From positions 1 to 63,205 of the forward strand of contig JACPIS010000033.1 in NCBI GenBank assembly GCA_016187925.1: DNA of 63,205 nucleotides, in the 5' to 3' direction. This DNA is from Opitutia bacterium. Its GTDB lineage: Bacteria; Verrucomicrobiota; Verrucomicrobiia; Opitutales; Opitutaceae. Shown in pieces: positions 54,880-63,169 of this stretch (positions are counted from its first letter, which is position 1; each line of letters starts with the position of its first letter). The notes beneath the pieces are model-generated. The model had not been told where the DNA came from. It was given only the letters and a program-made list of their open reading frames with translations, and searched no databases. The translations under genes were made by a program, and so were the position numbers.

Positions 54880-54998
54880 CGCCCAGCGGAGGGTTGAGCT
54901 GGGCGCAAGATGCCCGCGGAGTGTCGGCTCAGACCGCGCCGCTATTTGCGCCGGTGCGCGGGGATGGACGGGCGCACCTCGCGTTGTGCCGGGTACTC

Positions 54999-55146
54999 AG
55001 AGCCTACCCGAAAAACTGGGCGTGCGGCGATGCGCCTTGGGCAGGGCGAAGCGTCCCCGCCGAGCCGCGGCGCGCCGGGACGGCGATCAGGGCGTCAGCC
55101 TTGGCTGTTCGCCCGACCCGTCGGCCGGGATATCCGGACAGGCTCT
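54999..55146. repeat. MITE-like element, copy 2
   Basis: Terminal repeats AGAGCCTACCCGAAAA and TATCCGGACAGGCTCT are imperfectly inverted and match copy 1 at 35183-35307. The 148-bp element abuts the stop codon of the minus-strand chemoreceptor gene, so its arm could act as a terminator for that gene. Confidence 0.78.
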
Positions 55147-56837
55147 TATCGCACTTGGAAGAAATCGTCATGACGGGCGTCGATTGATCCGGGGGCATCG
55201 AGCGCGGCGAGGCGATTTTTGCCCGGGGCCGGTTTGATCGCTGCCAGGTTATTGGCCTGATGGGCCGGAGTGGAGGCGCGTGGCGCGGCGGGTTGCCCGG
55301 CTCCATCGACCAAGGCTTGGAAATCGCCCACGAGCCGTTGGAGTTCGGCGGACTGCGCGTTGAGTTCCTCGGCGGCGGCGGCGGATTCTTCCGCGCCGGA
55401 AGCGTTGGATTGCGTGACCTTGTCCATTTGGGCGACGGCACCGTTGACCTGGCCGATGCCTTGGGTTTGCTCGGCGGATGCGGTGGCGATCTCCGCCACG
55501 AGGGTATCGACCCGGCGGGCACGTTCGAGGATGACCTGGAGGGAGTCGGCCACCTTGGCGGAAATGCTCACGCCGTGTTCGCTTTTGACCACCGAGTCTT
55601 CGATCTTGGCGGCCGTTTCCTTGGCGGCCTGGGCAGAGCGCTGGGCCAGGGCGCGCACCTCTTCGGCGACCACGGCGAAGCCGGCGCCGGCCTCGCCGGC
55701 CCGGGCGGCCTCGACCGCCGCGTTCAGTGCGAGGATGTTGGTCTGGAAAGCGATTTCGTCGATGGTTTTGACGATCTTGGCAATCTCGCCGGAGGAGTGC
55801 TTGATGGCGTCCATGGCGCCCTTCATCACGGCCATGTCGGCGGCGCCGGTATCGGCGGCGCTGCGCGCCTGGGCGGCGAGGTCCTTGGCCTCGCCGGCGC
55901 TCTCGGCATTGCGCTTGGTCATGCTGGATATCTCCTCGAGCGAGGCGCTGGTCTCTTCGAGGGAGGCGGCTTGCTCGCTGGCACCCTCGGCGAGGGTCTG
56001 GGCGGCGGCGGAGATTTGACCGGCGGCGGAGGAGGTTTGCTGCGCGGAGGCGGCGATTCGGGAAATCGCCAGGCCGAGCGGCTTGTTCACGAAGTGGCGG
56101 TTGAAGAAGTAGAATCCCGTGACGACGAAACCCAGGAGGGCGAGGCTGACGAAACTCATGCTCTTCATTGTCCGGGTCACCACTGCGTCGTTGGTCAGTG
56201 GCGCCCGCAGCACAAACGCGCCTTTGATGTCGCCTTGCTTCATGTTCTCCATGGCGAAGCCGAGGAGATCCCGGCCATCGCCGGTCGGGCTATGCGCCGG
56301 ATCGCCGTGGCAGGTGAGGCAGCCCTCGGCCAAGCGCACCGGTCGTGCCAGGATCAGGGTGTTTGTTTTTCCGTCGTGCTTGAAATACTCCGGTATGCCG
56401 GAGGCGAAAGCCTGGAAAGCATCGGCGAATTCCGCGCCGTTGTTGTTCTTCGCATTGCGCGCGGTCAGATCGGGGCGGGAAGGCGTGAAAAAATCGTAGC
56501 CTTCATCGCGGGCGGATTTTTCCGCCGCCTGCCAGGAGGCGACGATGGGTATGGCGTTGTAGAGCGAGGTGCCGCGGTAGGTGTCGTGCAACGGCCGGTC
56601 GCCGCTCTCCTGCTTCGCCCGGGCCACCATCCCGGCCATGTCGAAGGATTTTTGGCGGTGCATGGCTTCCATCTTTTCCGCGACGGTTTCCGCCTGCTTG
56701 AGCACGACGGACATCTGGTGGCGCAAGGCATCGATTCGATTCTTCGACGACAACCAATAGACGGTGATGGTGCCGCCAATCGCGGTGGCGACGACGGAGA
56801 TCGTGGCCGCGATGATGATTTTGGAGCTCAGTTTCAT
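55146..56837 (-). CDS. Methyl-accepting chemotaxis protein 3, haem-type sensor
   Basis: 563 aa from ATG 56837, which gives [20 protein letters not shown] as TM1; an in-frame ATG at 56921 would add 28 polar residues. The periplasmic sensor (~35-245) contains CLTCH (C173, C176, H177), a c-type haem site, in a DUF3365/Tll0287-like setting ([20 protein letters not shown]). TM2 ~250-272, then the signalling rod with [19 protein letters not shown] haem sensor suggests redox, O2 or NO taxis. It has a sigma-28 site and leader element B upstream; the leader is 208 bases to this start and 124 to the alternative. Confidence 0.92.
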   Translation of the reverse strand: MKLSSKIIIAATISVVATAIGGTITVYWLSSKNRIDALRHQMSVVLKQAETVAEKMEAMHRQKSFDMAGMVARAKQESGDRPLHDTYRGTSLYNAIPIVASWQAAEKSARDEGYDFFTPSRPDLTARNAKNNNGAEFADAFQAFASGIPEYFKHDGKTNTLILARPVRLAEGCLTCHGDPAHSPTGDGRDLLGFAMENMKQGDIKGAFVLRAPLTNDAVVTRTMKSMSFVSLALLGFVVTGFYFFNRHFVNKPLGLAISRIAASAQQTSSAAGQISAAAQTLAEGASEQAASLEETSASLEEISSMTKRNAESAGEAKDLAAQARSAADTGAADMAVMKGAMDAIKHSSGEIAKIVKTIDEIAFQTNILALNAAVEAARAGEAGAGFAVVAEEVRALAQRSAQAAKETAAKIEDSVVKSEHGVSISAKVADSLQVILERARRVDTLVAEIATASAEQTQGIGQVNGAVAQMDKVTQSNASGAEESAAAAEELNAQSAELQRLVGDFQALVDGAGQPAAPRASTPAHQANNLAAIKPAPGKNRLAALDAPGSIDARHDDFFQVR

Positions 56838-56969
56838 GACGGGGCGTGGTTTCTCGGGTTGGGGGCTGAATGGCGGGCGCCGACAGCGGTCTTGGCCGGG
56901 GGCTGCGGTTGGCGCGCTCATGGGTACAGGCGTGACTGAAAGGGCTGGGGCACCGACTCGGGGTCGGTC

Positions 56970-57045
56970 GCGTCGCTCCTTTCCTTACAGATCCGAAAAA
57001 TCTGCCCGAATCGGCGGCCATGCGCGGGGCATGCCGCAACGCTTG
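56970..57045 (-). ncRNA. Candidate leader RNA, copy B
   Basis: Same layout as copy A: +1 at the first base, P1 GCGTTGC/GCGACGC, P2 GGCATGC..GCATGGCC, and P3 GCAGAT-TTTTCGG-ATCTGT. Compared with A, the P3 pairs G-C and C-G become A-U and U-A, and an outer G-C becomes G-U, so pairing is kept while sequence changes. A separate hairpin ACCGAC-CCCGA-GTCGGT follows at once. It precedes the haem-type chemoreceptor gene. Confidence 0.68.
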
Positions 57046-57051
57046 ATACCT

Positions 57052-57078
57052 ATTTCGGTCCGCGGCCGGGAAAGTTTA
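57052..57078 (-). promoter_or_regulatory. sigma-28 promoter for haem-type receptor
   Basis: Minus strand TAAACTTT-N11-ACCGAAAT, exact spacing, 7/8 and 5/8. Predicted +1 is 57045, the first base of leader element B. Confidence 0.68.
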
Positions 57079-57169
57079 GCGTTTTTTTGCGGAAACGAAG
57101 TCGGCCGGCCCAGGCGGACCGATCAACCCGTTTGCAGCCCCCAATCGGACACACCCGGTCGTGTCTCCG

Positions 57170-57847
57170 TCACGGTTCGCCCATGCCGGCGAGCACGCGC
57201 TCGAGCCGCTGGCGCAAATCTCTCAGCTCCTTTGAGCGAAAGCTGCCCTTTGTCTTTTCCAATGTGGTTATCGTTTCGGTGAGCACTTGCCGAAGAAGAG
57301 GCTGCCCATGAAGCGTGGTCGCCGAACGAGGGTGCGGTGCTGCGGCACGGGCTAGCTTGCCCGCGAGGTCGGAGAGCGGGTCGGGCAGTAGTCCATCCGC
57401 GTTGGCGCCGGGTTGGCCGCGCTCCGCCAGCATCTGCCGGATGGAGCGTACGCAATCGGCCAGTTCCTCGCGGTGGCGGCGTTCATCGAGCAGGCGCCGA
57501 AGAGCCTGGCCGAGCAGGGCGTAGTTGGGCGGCTTGAGCAGGTAGGCGGCCACGGGCAGGTTGGCGGCCCGCAATGCCGTCTCCAATTCCGGGTTGCCCG
57601 TCAGGAGTACGACGGCGGGTGCATCCTCGCGGGCCAGCAAGCGCTCGATCCACTCCAGCCGCATATTTCCGGGCATATGGATATCGCTCAGGATCAAAGC
57701 GTATTTCTCTGCGTCCAGACAGCGGTCGGCCTCGGCCGTCGTGGCGGCGGAGGTCACGAGAAATCCGGACCGCTCCATCCAACAGTGCAGCGCCAACCGG
57801 CTCGTCTCATCGTCATCGACATGGAGGATACGCTCGGTGGCTGGCAT
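57170..57847 (-). CDS. Response regulator with helical C-terminus
   Basis: 225 aa. Receiver ~5-122: ILHVDDDETSR, acceptor Asp in LILSDIHMPGNMRLEW, VVLLTGNPELE and the Lys in YLLKPPNY. The C-terminal ~100 residues are helical and end TLEKTKGSFRSKELRDLRQR, with no DNA-binding motif. It probably acts by protein contact in the chemotaxis or kinase network. It is followed on the minus strand by the region with sigma-28 site and element B, and preceded by cheW, also on the minus strand. Confidence 0.86.
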   Translation of the reverse strand: MPATERILHVDDDETSRLALHCWMERSGFLVTSAATTAEADRCLDAEKYALILSDIHMPGNMRLEWIERLLAREDAPAVVLLTGNPELETALRAANLPVAAYLLKPPNYALLGQALRRLLDERRHREELADCVRSIRQMLAERGQPGANADGLLPDPLSDLAGKLARAAAPHPRSATTLHGQPLLRQVLTETITTLEKTKGSFRSKELRDLRQRLERVLAGMGEP

Positions 57848-57939
57848 GGCTGGGGTAAATCAAAAATGCGCCTGTTGGCGCACGAGGAAAGACAAAAGCC
57901 GCGGGATTCACGCCAAACCAACACCCCGTCCAGGCAGAA

Positions 57940-57967
57940 CCCGGTGTCCGCTGAGCGGAGCACCGGG
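57940..57967 (-). terminator. Possible cheW terminator hairpin
   Basis: CCCGGTG and CACCGGG with inner TCCGC/GCGGA form a stem about 30 bases after the cheW stop. No strong T-tract follows on the minus strand, so efficiency is uncertain. Confidence 0.45.
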
Positions 57968-57999
57968 CGTTTCTTAACCCCTGCTGACAAAATGGGTGC

Positions 58000-58509
58000 T
58001 TACGCCGGCTGGGCGATGGCCTGGATGGTCTCGGGCGCGACGACGCGGTCGATGTCGAGCAACGTCTTCACCTGCCCCTTCACCTTGGCCATGCCGAGGA
58101 GATAGGTGGTGTCGATCTTGGCGCCGAACTCCGGCGTCGGCTCGATTTCTTCGCTGGTCAGGTTCACGACTTCCTCGACGGAGTCGACGATCAGGCCCAT
58201 CTGCACGACCTGTTCGCTCGGCAGCTTGACCTGGACGACCACGATGCAGGTGCGTTCGGTGAACTCGGACTTCAGGCCGAACTTCACGCGCAGGTCGATG
58301 ATCGGGATGACACGGCCGCGCAGGTTGATGACGCCCTTCACGAAGGAGGGGACCTGCGGCACCGGGGTGATCTTCTGCATGCGGATGATTTCCCGGACCT
58401 TGAGGACAGCGATGCCGTAGGCCTCGTTATCGAGGACGACGGTCAGGTATTTGCCGGCGTTTTTCTGGACGACGGCAGAGGTGGAAGAAGTGGCAGGGGC
58501 GGAACTCAT
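58000..58509 (-). CDS. cheW: Chemotaxis coupling protein CheW
   Basis: 169 aa from the ATG at 58509. CheW features: KYLTVVLDNEAYGIAVLKVR, ITPVPQVPSFVKGVINLRGR and VIPIIDLRVKFGL, and a C-terminal LLDIDRVVAPE. It couples receptors to CheA in the array. The open frame continues far upstream antisense to cheA, but this Met, the family length and the promoter at 58548-58574 fix the start. It is divergent from cheA, each with its own sigma-28 site. Confidence 0.95.
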   Translation of the reverse strand: MSSAPATSSTSAVVQKNAGKYLTVVLDNEAYGIAVLKVREIIRMQKITPVPQVPSFVKGVINLRGRVIPIIDLRVKFGLKSEFTERTCIVVVQVKLPSEQVVQMGLIVDSVEEVVNLTSEEIEPTPEFGAKIDTTYLLGMAKVKGQVKTLLDIDRVVAPETIQAIAQPA

Positions 58510-58547
58510 GAGTGGTGGTTTACGAAGAGGGGATCGGCCAAGCAGGC

Positions 58548-58574
58548 ATATCGGCGCAACCCTCCCCGGCTTGA
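58548..58574 (-). promoter_or_regulatory. sigma-28 promoter for cheW
   Basis: Minus strand TCAAGCCG-N11-GCCGATAT, exact spacing, -10 7/8. Predicted +1 is ~58541, 32 bases before the ATG. Confidence 0.7.
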
Positions 58575-58603
58575 GGGAAACCGCGCCAAAACCGGGTCCA
58601 AGG

Positions 58604-58630
58604 TTAAGTTTTTCCCGCCGGGACCGATTA
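58604..58630 (+). promoter_or_regulatory. sigma-28 promoter for cheA
   Basis: TTAAGTTT-N11-ACCGATTA, exact spacing, 7/8 and 6/8. Predicted +1 is ~58637, 20 bases before the cheA ATG. Confidence 0.78.
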
Positions 58631-58656
58631 AAGCGGGACAGCTGCACAACGCTTCT

Positions 58657-60825
58657 ATGCCCCTTGCTCCGGAATCCTTCCAGGCGCTCGACGACGCTCT
58701 TAACCGTCTCGCCGCCGAATCCATCCTCGCCGCCCCCGGGCGTGACGAGGGCCTCATTCCCTCCTACAGCCTGCTGGGCGAAGTGCGCGACCTCTGCGCG
58801 CCCGAGCCGGTGCTGCACGCCGCCATCGTGGCCACGCACGCGCTGCTCGAGCAGCGGCTCGACACCGCGCAGCCGTTCGACGAGCCCACGCTGGCCAGGC
58901 TCCGTCAGCTGATCGACTGGCTGCCCGGCGCCCTCGCCAAGATCAAGGCCGGCGCGGCCCCGGCGGCCTTCAACGCGTCCGCCACCCCGACGGCGCCCGC
59001 CGCCGCGGCTCCCGCCTCCGGCGAGGCGGCTCCGGTGGCCGACGTGCTGCTCGACCTGAATCTCGCGGAGAACCAGGAACTGCTGGGCGAGTTTTATGCC
59101 GAGGCCGTCGACCACCTCCAGCAGATCGAGGCGGCCCTGCTCATCCTCGACCAGCAGGCCGACAATCCCGAGGCGCTCAACTCCATCTTCCGCTCGTTCC
59201 ACACCATCAAGGGCAACGCCGGCTTCCTCGGCCTCGTGCCCATGCACACGCTCGCCCACGAGGTCGAGTCGCTGCTCGATCTCGCCCGCAACCGCGAGCT
59301 GCTGCTCACGCCGGCCATCATCACCGAGATCCTGCGCAGCCGCGACGCCCTGCAGGCACTCACGCAGCAGGTGGCCGTCGCCCTCGAAAAAGGCCAGCTC
59401 CCGAGCCAGATCGTTCCCGTCAGCCATCTCATGCGCGCGGTCAAGAAACTCGCCGTGCCCGACGCCAAAGGCGCAGCCCCCGCCGAGATTCCGGCGGCGC
59501 CTGCGTCCGCGGCCCCCGCGGTCGTGGCCAGCGCGCCTGCCCCGGCGCCGGCCGAGGCGCCGGCGGTCGCCCCGGCGGCTCCGTCTCCCGCGGCGCCCGC
59601 CGTCCCGCACGTTTCCGCGGCGGCCGCCAACGCCATCGAGGCGCAGGCCACGGGCAAGGCCGCGGCCGGCAACCAGACCGTGCGCGTCAACACCGAGAAA
59701 CTCGACTCGCTCATGGACGTCGTGGGCGAACTCGTGATCGTGCAGAGCCAGCTCATCGAGTCGGCCCGCGCCCAGGGCGACGCCGGTTCTCCGCTCCAGC
59801 GTAACGTCGCCCAGCTCTCGCGCATCACGAAGGAGCTGCAGCACACCGCGATGTCGCTGCGCATGATCCCCATCAAGCCGACGTTCCAGAAGATGGAGCG
59901 CCTCGCGCGCGACCTCGCCCGCAATTTCGGCAAGAAGGTCCACTTCCAGGTCAGCGGCGAGGATACCGAACTCGACCGCACCGTCGTCGAGGAGATCGGC
60001 GATCCGCTCGTGCACATGGTGCGCAACTCCCTCGATCACGGCCTCGAGCCGCCCGAGGAACGCACGGCCGGCGGCAAGGGCGAGATGGGCACCATCCACC
60101 TCAGCGCCTACCACCAGGGCAGCAACATCGTCATCGAACTCAGCGACGACGGCCGCGGCATCAACCCGGACCGGATCTACAAGAAGGCCGTCGAGAAGGG
60201 CATCGTCGCCCCCGGCGCCCAGCTCACCCGCGACGAGATCCTCGCCCTCATCTTCGCCCCCGGCTTCTCCACCGCCGAGAAGGTCACCGCCGTCTCCGGC
60301 CGCGGCGTCGGCATGGACGTCGTGAAGCGCAACATCGAGAAACTGCGCGGCAAGATCGAGATTTCCTCCGAGGTGGGCAAGGGCTCGACCTTCAAGATCA
60401 AGCTCCCGCTCACCATGGCCATCATCGACGGCCTCGTGGTGCGTGTCGGCGCCGACCGTTTCATCCTGCCCAGCACCTCCGTGCAGATGGCTCTGCGCCC
60501 GCCGCGCGAGGCGATCACCACCGTGCACGGCCAGGGCGAGGTGCTCGAGCTGCGCGGCCGCATCCTGCCGCTGCACCGCCTGCACCGCCGCTTCGGCATC
60601 CCGGCCGACGCCCAGCAGCCGTGGGACGGCATCGTCGTCATCGTCGAGCACTCGGGCCGCGTCTCCGCGCTGCTCGTCGACGAGATGGTCAGCAAGCAGG
60701 AGGTCGTCATCAAGAACCTCGGCGCCTTCATGCAGGGTCTGCCCGGCGTGGCCGGCGGCGCCATCCTCGGCGACGGTAACATCGCCCTCATCCTCGACCC
60801 CGGCACGCTGTTGCACGCCGCCTGA
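58657..60825 (+). CDS. cheA: Chemotaxis histidine kinase CheA
   Basis: 722 aa. Residues 1-98 are an extra helical N-terminal region not usual in CheA. The Hpt (P1) domain follows with H182 in FRSFHTIKGNAGFLG. A long Ala/Pro linker (~268-315) joins dimerisation and HATPase (~340-590; DPLVHMVRNSLDHGLEPPEE, DDGRGINPDRI, GRGVGMDVVK) and a C-terminal CheW-like domain. CheY/CheB-binding P2 is not evident. It phosphorylates CheY-type partners. It is followed by an HDOD gene 11 bases downstream. Confidence 0.95.
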   Translation: MPLAPESFQALDDALNRLAAESILAAPGRDEGLIPSYSLLGEVRDLCAPEPVLHAAIVATHALLEQRLDTAQPFDEPTLARLRQLIDWLPGALAKIKAGAAPAAFNASATPTAPAAAAPASGEAAPVADVLLDLNLAENQELLGEFYAEAVDHLQQIEAALLILDQQADNPEALNSIFRSFHTIKGNAGFLGLVPMHTLAHEVESLLDLARNRELLLTPAIITEILRSRDALQALTQQVAVALEKGQLPSQIVPVSHLMRAVKKLAVPDAKGAAPAEIPAAPASAAPAVVASAPAPAPAEAPAVAPAAPSPAAPAVPHVSAAAANAIEAQATGKAAAGNQTVRVNTEKLDSLMDVVGELVIVQSQLIESARAQGDAGSPLQRNVAQLSRITKELQHTAMSLRMIPIKPTFQKMERLARDLARNFGKKVHFQVSGEDTELDRTVVEEIGDPLVHMVRNSLDHGLEPPEERTAGGKGEMGTIHLSAYHQGSNIVIELSDDGRGINPDRIYKKAVEKGIVAPGAQLTRDEILALIFAPGFSTAEKVTAVSGRGVGMDVVKRNIEKLRGKIEISSEVGKGSTFKIKLPLTMAIIDGLVVRVGADRFILPSTSVQMALRPPREAITTVHGQGEVLELRGRILPLHRLHRRFGIPADAQQPWDGIVVIVEHSGRVSALLVDEMVSKQEVVIKNLGAFMQGLPGVAGGAILGDGNIALILDPGTLLHAA

Positions 60826-60836
60826 GTTTCTCCGCC

Positions 60837-61721
60837 ATGTCCACCGCCGCGCCCCAGCCGCCGTCCATCGACCAGGTTTGCGAGAAATCGCTCCGCCTGC
60901 CGTGTTCGCCGTCGCTGCTGCCGCGGCTGGCGCTGGCGCTGCAGAGCGACGAGAGCTCGGCCGCCGAGATCGAGCGGCTCATCTCGCTCGATTCCTCGCT
61001 GGCCGCCGCGACGCTGCGCCTGGCCAACTCGGCGGCGTTCTCGCGCAGCGGCATCGATTCGCTCGAGGAGGCGGTGTTCCGCCTCGGTGCGAAGGAAATC
61101 TACCGCCTCGCCGCGCTCGTGCTGGTCAACCGCTGGGAGAGCGGTTCCAACGTCCTGCTCCGCTGGGAGCCGGGCGACTTCAGCCGCCACGCGCTTTGCA
61201 CGGCCATCGCCGCCGAGGTGCTGGCCGAGGCCACCGAGCGCATCGACCCGCAGGCCGCCTACACGGCCGGACTCGTCTGCGACCTGGGCAAGCTCGCCCT
61301 CGCGCACATCTGCACCGAGCACTACCCGGCGGTCCGCGCCTTCTGCGAGCAGACGCACTGCACGTGGGAACAGGCCGAGCGCACCGTGCTGGGCTACCAT
61401 CACGGCGACGTGAGCGTGCGGCTGCTTACGGCTTGGAAATTTCCCGCGAGTTTCATTCAGGTCGCGCAGCACATGATGCATCCCACCGAGGCCCCCGCGG
61501 CCGTGCTGCCGCTGCTCGCGCACCTGCACGCCGCCAAATACCTCGCCACCGCCATGGGCCCGGGTGTGACGGAGGACGGTTTCCTCATCACGCTGCACGG
61601 CGGTTTCCTCCGCGAGTGGGGCTTCACGCCCGAGATGCTCGAGGAAGCCATGCCCATCGTGCTCGAACGCGCCTCCCAGCGCCTCGGCGAAAAACTCTCC
61701 CACGGCCCGGTCTCGATCTGA
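60837..61721 (+). CDS. HDOD domain protein downstream of cheA
   Basis: 294 aa. HDOD pattern: LISLDSSLAAATLRLANSAA, SLEEAVFRLGAKEIYRLAA and the degenerate TAGLVCDLGKLALAH. The start is 11 bases after the cheA stop, so it is co-transcribed and under the same sigma-28 promoter. This is the third HDOD gene of the window, all with late flagellar expression by context, which suggests HDOD proteins are part of chemotaxis signalling here. Function is inferred. Confidence 0.88.
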   Translation: MSTAAPQPPSIDQVCEKSLRLPCSPSLLPRLALALQSDESSAAEIERLISLDSSLAAATLRLANSAAFSRSGIDSLEEAVFRLGAKEIYRLAALVLVNRWESGSNVLLRWEPGDFSRHALCTAIAAEVLAEATERIDPQAAYTAGLVCDLGKLALAHICTEHYPAVRAFCEQTHCTWEQAERTVLGYHHGDVSVRLLTAWKFPASFIQVAQHMMHPTEAPAAVLPLLAHLHAAKYLATAMGPGVTEDGFLITLHGGFLREWGFTPEMLEEAMPIVLERASQRLGEKLSHGPVSI

Positions 61722-61783
61722 GCCGGACGGGAGCGAGAGCTTCGTGAGCGCGCCATCTGCCGTCTGTAGATCGATTATTCAGA

Positions 61784-61825
61784 GGGGACATCAATTTACG
61801 CAACCTGACCCGTTTTCAGTTTCCT
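61784..61825 (-). repeat. RAYT-type flanking repeat, inverted copy
   Basis: ACATCAATTTACGCAACCTG then ACCCGTTTTCAGTTTCC is the inverse of the GGAACTGAAAAAGGGTCAGG repeats at 62617-62795. Similar motifs commonly flank REP-associated tyrosine transposase genes in other genomes; no such gene is present here. Confidence 0.65.
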
Positions 61826-62000
61826 ACCGGCGGGGTTGGACTCCACCGGACGGAGCGCACGCGGAGGAGGAAGCAGACGGCGTGACAGCGGCTCGGCGCT
61901 GGCGCGTCGTGTGCCGCTTGGATCTTTGGAAACGTTGCGAACTGGAAACTAACAACGCGTTGACCCCTTCGGCTCGTCTTCCACGGTTGGCTGGTGGGGT

Positions 62001-62459
62001 TCACTTAGCCTGCATATTGCGCTCAATGTATTTCGGCCAGATTCGCACGACACCAAAGCATTCTCGCAGCCTCTCGGCCAGCTTCTGAAAGTCGCGACCT
62101 GCTGCACGTAAACTGCCGGGGTCTAGGATCTCATCGAGTTCCAAGCGCCAGCCTTCTTCATCATTCGCAGCCCTCGACAATACCCATGACTCAATCGGCC
62201 TGCTGTCTTGAGCGTTTATCACTTGGATATCCAAGTGCCCCCAGCCCCTACGAGTCAGGACGGCCAGATGCGAAGAGTCCTCAAGCCCCTGAACATCTCC
62301 GCCTAGGCCCGCCACACGCCACCGAACGTGCAGGCGAAACGTCGGCGCGCACGAATCGCCAAGCACTTCTAATGTGCATGGGAAAATAACCTCGAAGGGC
62401 GCAACGGGCTGCCGCGCTGCTAGCATTCGTTCGCGCATATCAGAAGGGGATTCTGCCAA
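62001..62459 (-). CDS. Hypothetical protein within repeats
   Basis: 152 aa, no family recognised. Compact and soluble: FEVIFPCTLEVLGDSCAPTF, GLEDSSHLAVLTRRGWGHLD and RLELDEILDPGSLRAAGRDF suggest an alpha-beta fold. The surrounding DNA is less GC-rich than the rest of the window and is bounded by inverted repeats at 61784-61825 and 62617-62795, which hints at a passenger of a small mobile element. A role cannot be assigned, and the start is uncertain. Confidence 0.55.
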   Translation of the reverse strand: MAESPSDMRERMLAARQPVAPFEVIFPCTLEVLGDSCAPTFRLHVRWRVAGLGGDVQGLEDSSHLAVLTRRGWGHLDIQVINAQDSRPIESWVLSRAANDEEGWRLELDEILDPGSLRAAGRDFQKLAERLRECFGVVRIWPKYIERNMQAK

Positions 62460-62616
62460 TTACCCAGCCCGCAGCCACTGCTTCCACAGCCCAAGAGTAG
62501 CACGAGACGGTTTCACCTCCCGGGACCGAAAGATACTTGTAGTCAGCCATGTTGGGCAACCGCATCACTGAGAAGCTCCAAACAACGGCCTGAGCGGCGC
62601 TCAGCGTTGCGCCGGA

Positions 62617-62795
62617 GGAACTGAAAAAGGGTCAGGCTGCGAGGAACTGAAAAAGGGTCAGGCTGCGGATATTGATGTAGGAACACACAAAACGGGTCGG
62701 ATTGGGAACTGAAAAAGGGGAACTGAAAAAGGGTCAGGCTGCGGATATTGATGTAGGAACACACAAAACGGGTCGGATTGCGGGAATTGATATTC
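62617..62795 (+). repeat. Tandem RAYT-type repeats
   Basis: A 62-bp unit beginning GGAACTGAAAAAGGGTCAGG occurs twice exactly (62643-62704 and 62719-62780), with partial copies at 62617-62640 and 62705-62718 and a degenerate tail near 62780-62795. The inverted partner is at 61784-61825. Confidence 0.85.
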
Positions 62796-62935
62796 CGTGC
62801 GAAAAAGTGAGTCCCATGGATCGACCAGAGCACGGGGAAGAGCAGCGCGCCAAGGGGTCTTCGTCAAGGCTACGTGCGCCGGCGCCCGTCTCTCCCATCG
62901 GCGATGCGCTAGAGGGCGTATATTCAAACCCGGTT

Positions 62936-63025
62936 TGTCATCCTGCGCGAAGCGAAGGATCCACGGCATCGAAGGCCAGATCGCGCGCGGAAGCAGGGAT
63001 TCTTCACTTCGTTCAGAATGACAGG
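62936..63025. repeat. Palindromic repeat, GAATGACA family, copy 2
   Basis: TCATCCTGCGCGAAGCGAAG at the left and CTTCGTTCAGAATGACA at the right are imperfect inverted arms, matching the family seen at 35463-35537. Confidence 0.72.
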
Positions 63026-63034
63026 TTGAGTTGA

Positions 63035-63169
63035 TTGAGCCGGACGTGGCTCGTATTTTCCCGCAATTCCCTCAGCACGAGTCGGCCGCGCGGCGCACGG
63101 GACCTGATCCGGGCCGAGCTGCAGCGCCGCGGCTACGCCGAGGGCCGCGACTTCCTGATGTGCGCCTGA
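63035..63169 (+). pseudogene. 3' fragment of an unknown gene
   Basis: An open frame of 44 codons ending TGA at 63167-63169 reads as a plausible protein tail: RTWLVFSRNSLSTSRPRG then IRAELQRRGYAEGRDFLM. It begins right after an in-frame stop and the palindromic repeat, with only TTG as a possible start, so it looks like a truncated gene end. The family is not recognised. Confidence 0.4.

Noticed and set aside
54703-57045. Leader elements as c-di-GMP (GEMM-I) riboswitches
   Set aside because: MCP genes are common GEMM targets, but the key GGCAAACC and CGCAAAGCC-type segments are absent and the stem order differs. Kept as an unassigned element.
58510-60816. Very long open frame antisense to cheA, continuous with cheW (938 codons)
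   Set aside because: High GC and codon bias leave few stops in the opposite frame. The cheA protein is clearly real, cheW starts at 58509, and the antisense product is low-complexity Asp/Gly/Arg.
61744-62088. Plus-strand open frame of 114 codons in the repeat region
   Set aside because: It begins in the cheA/HDOD trailer and runs through the inverted repeat and the antisense of the 152-aa gene; no protein pattern.
62617-62795. CRISPR array
   Set aside because: The 62-bp units are directly adjacent or separated by partial copies, with no unique spacers and no cas genes nearby.
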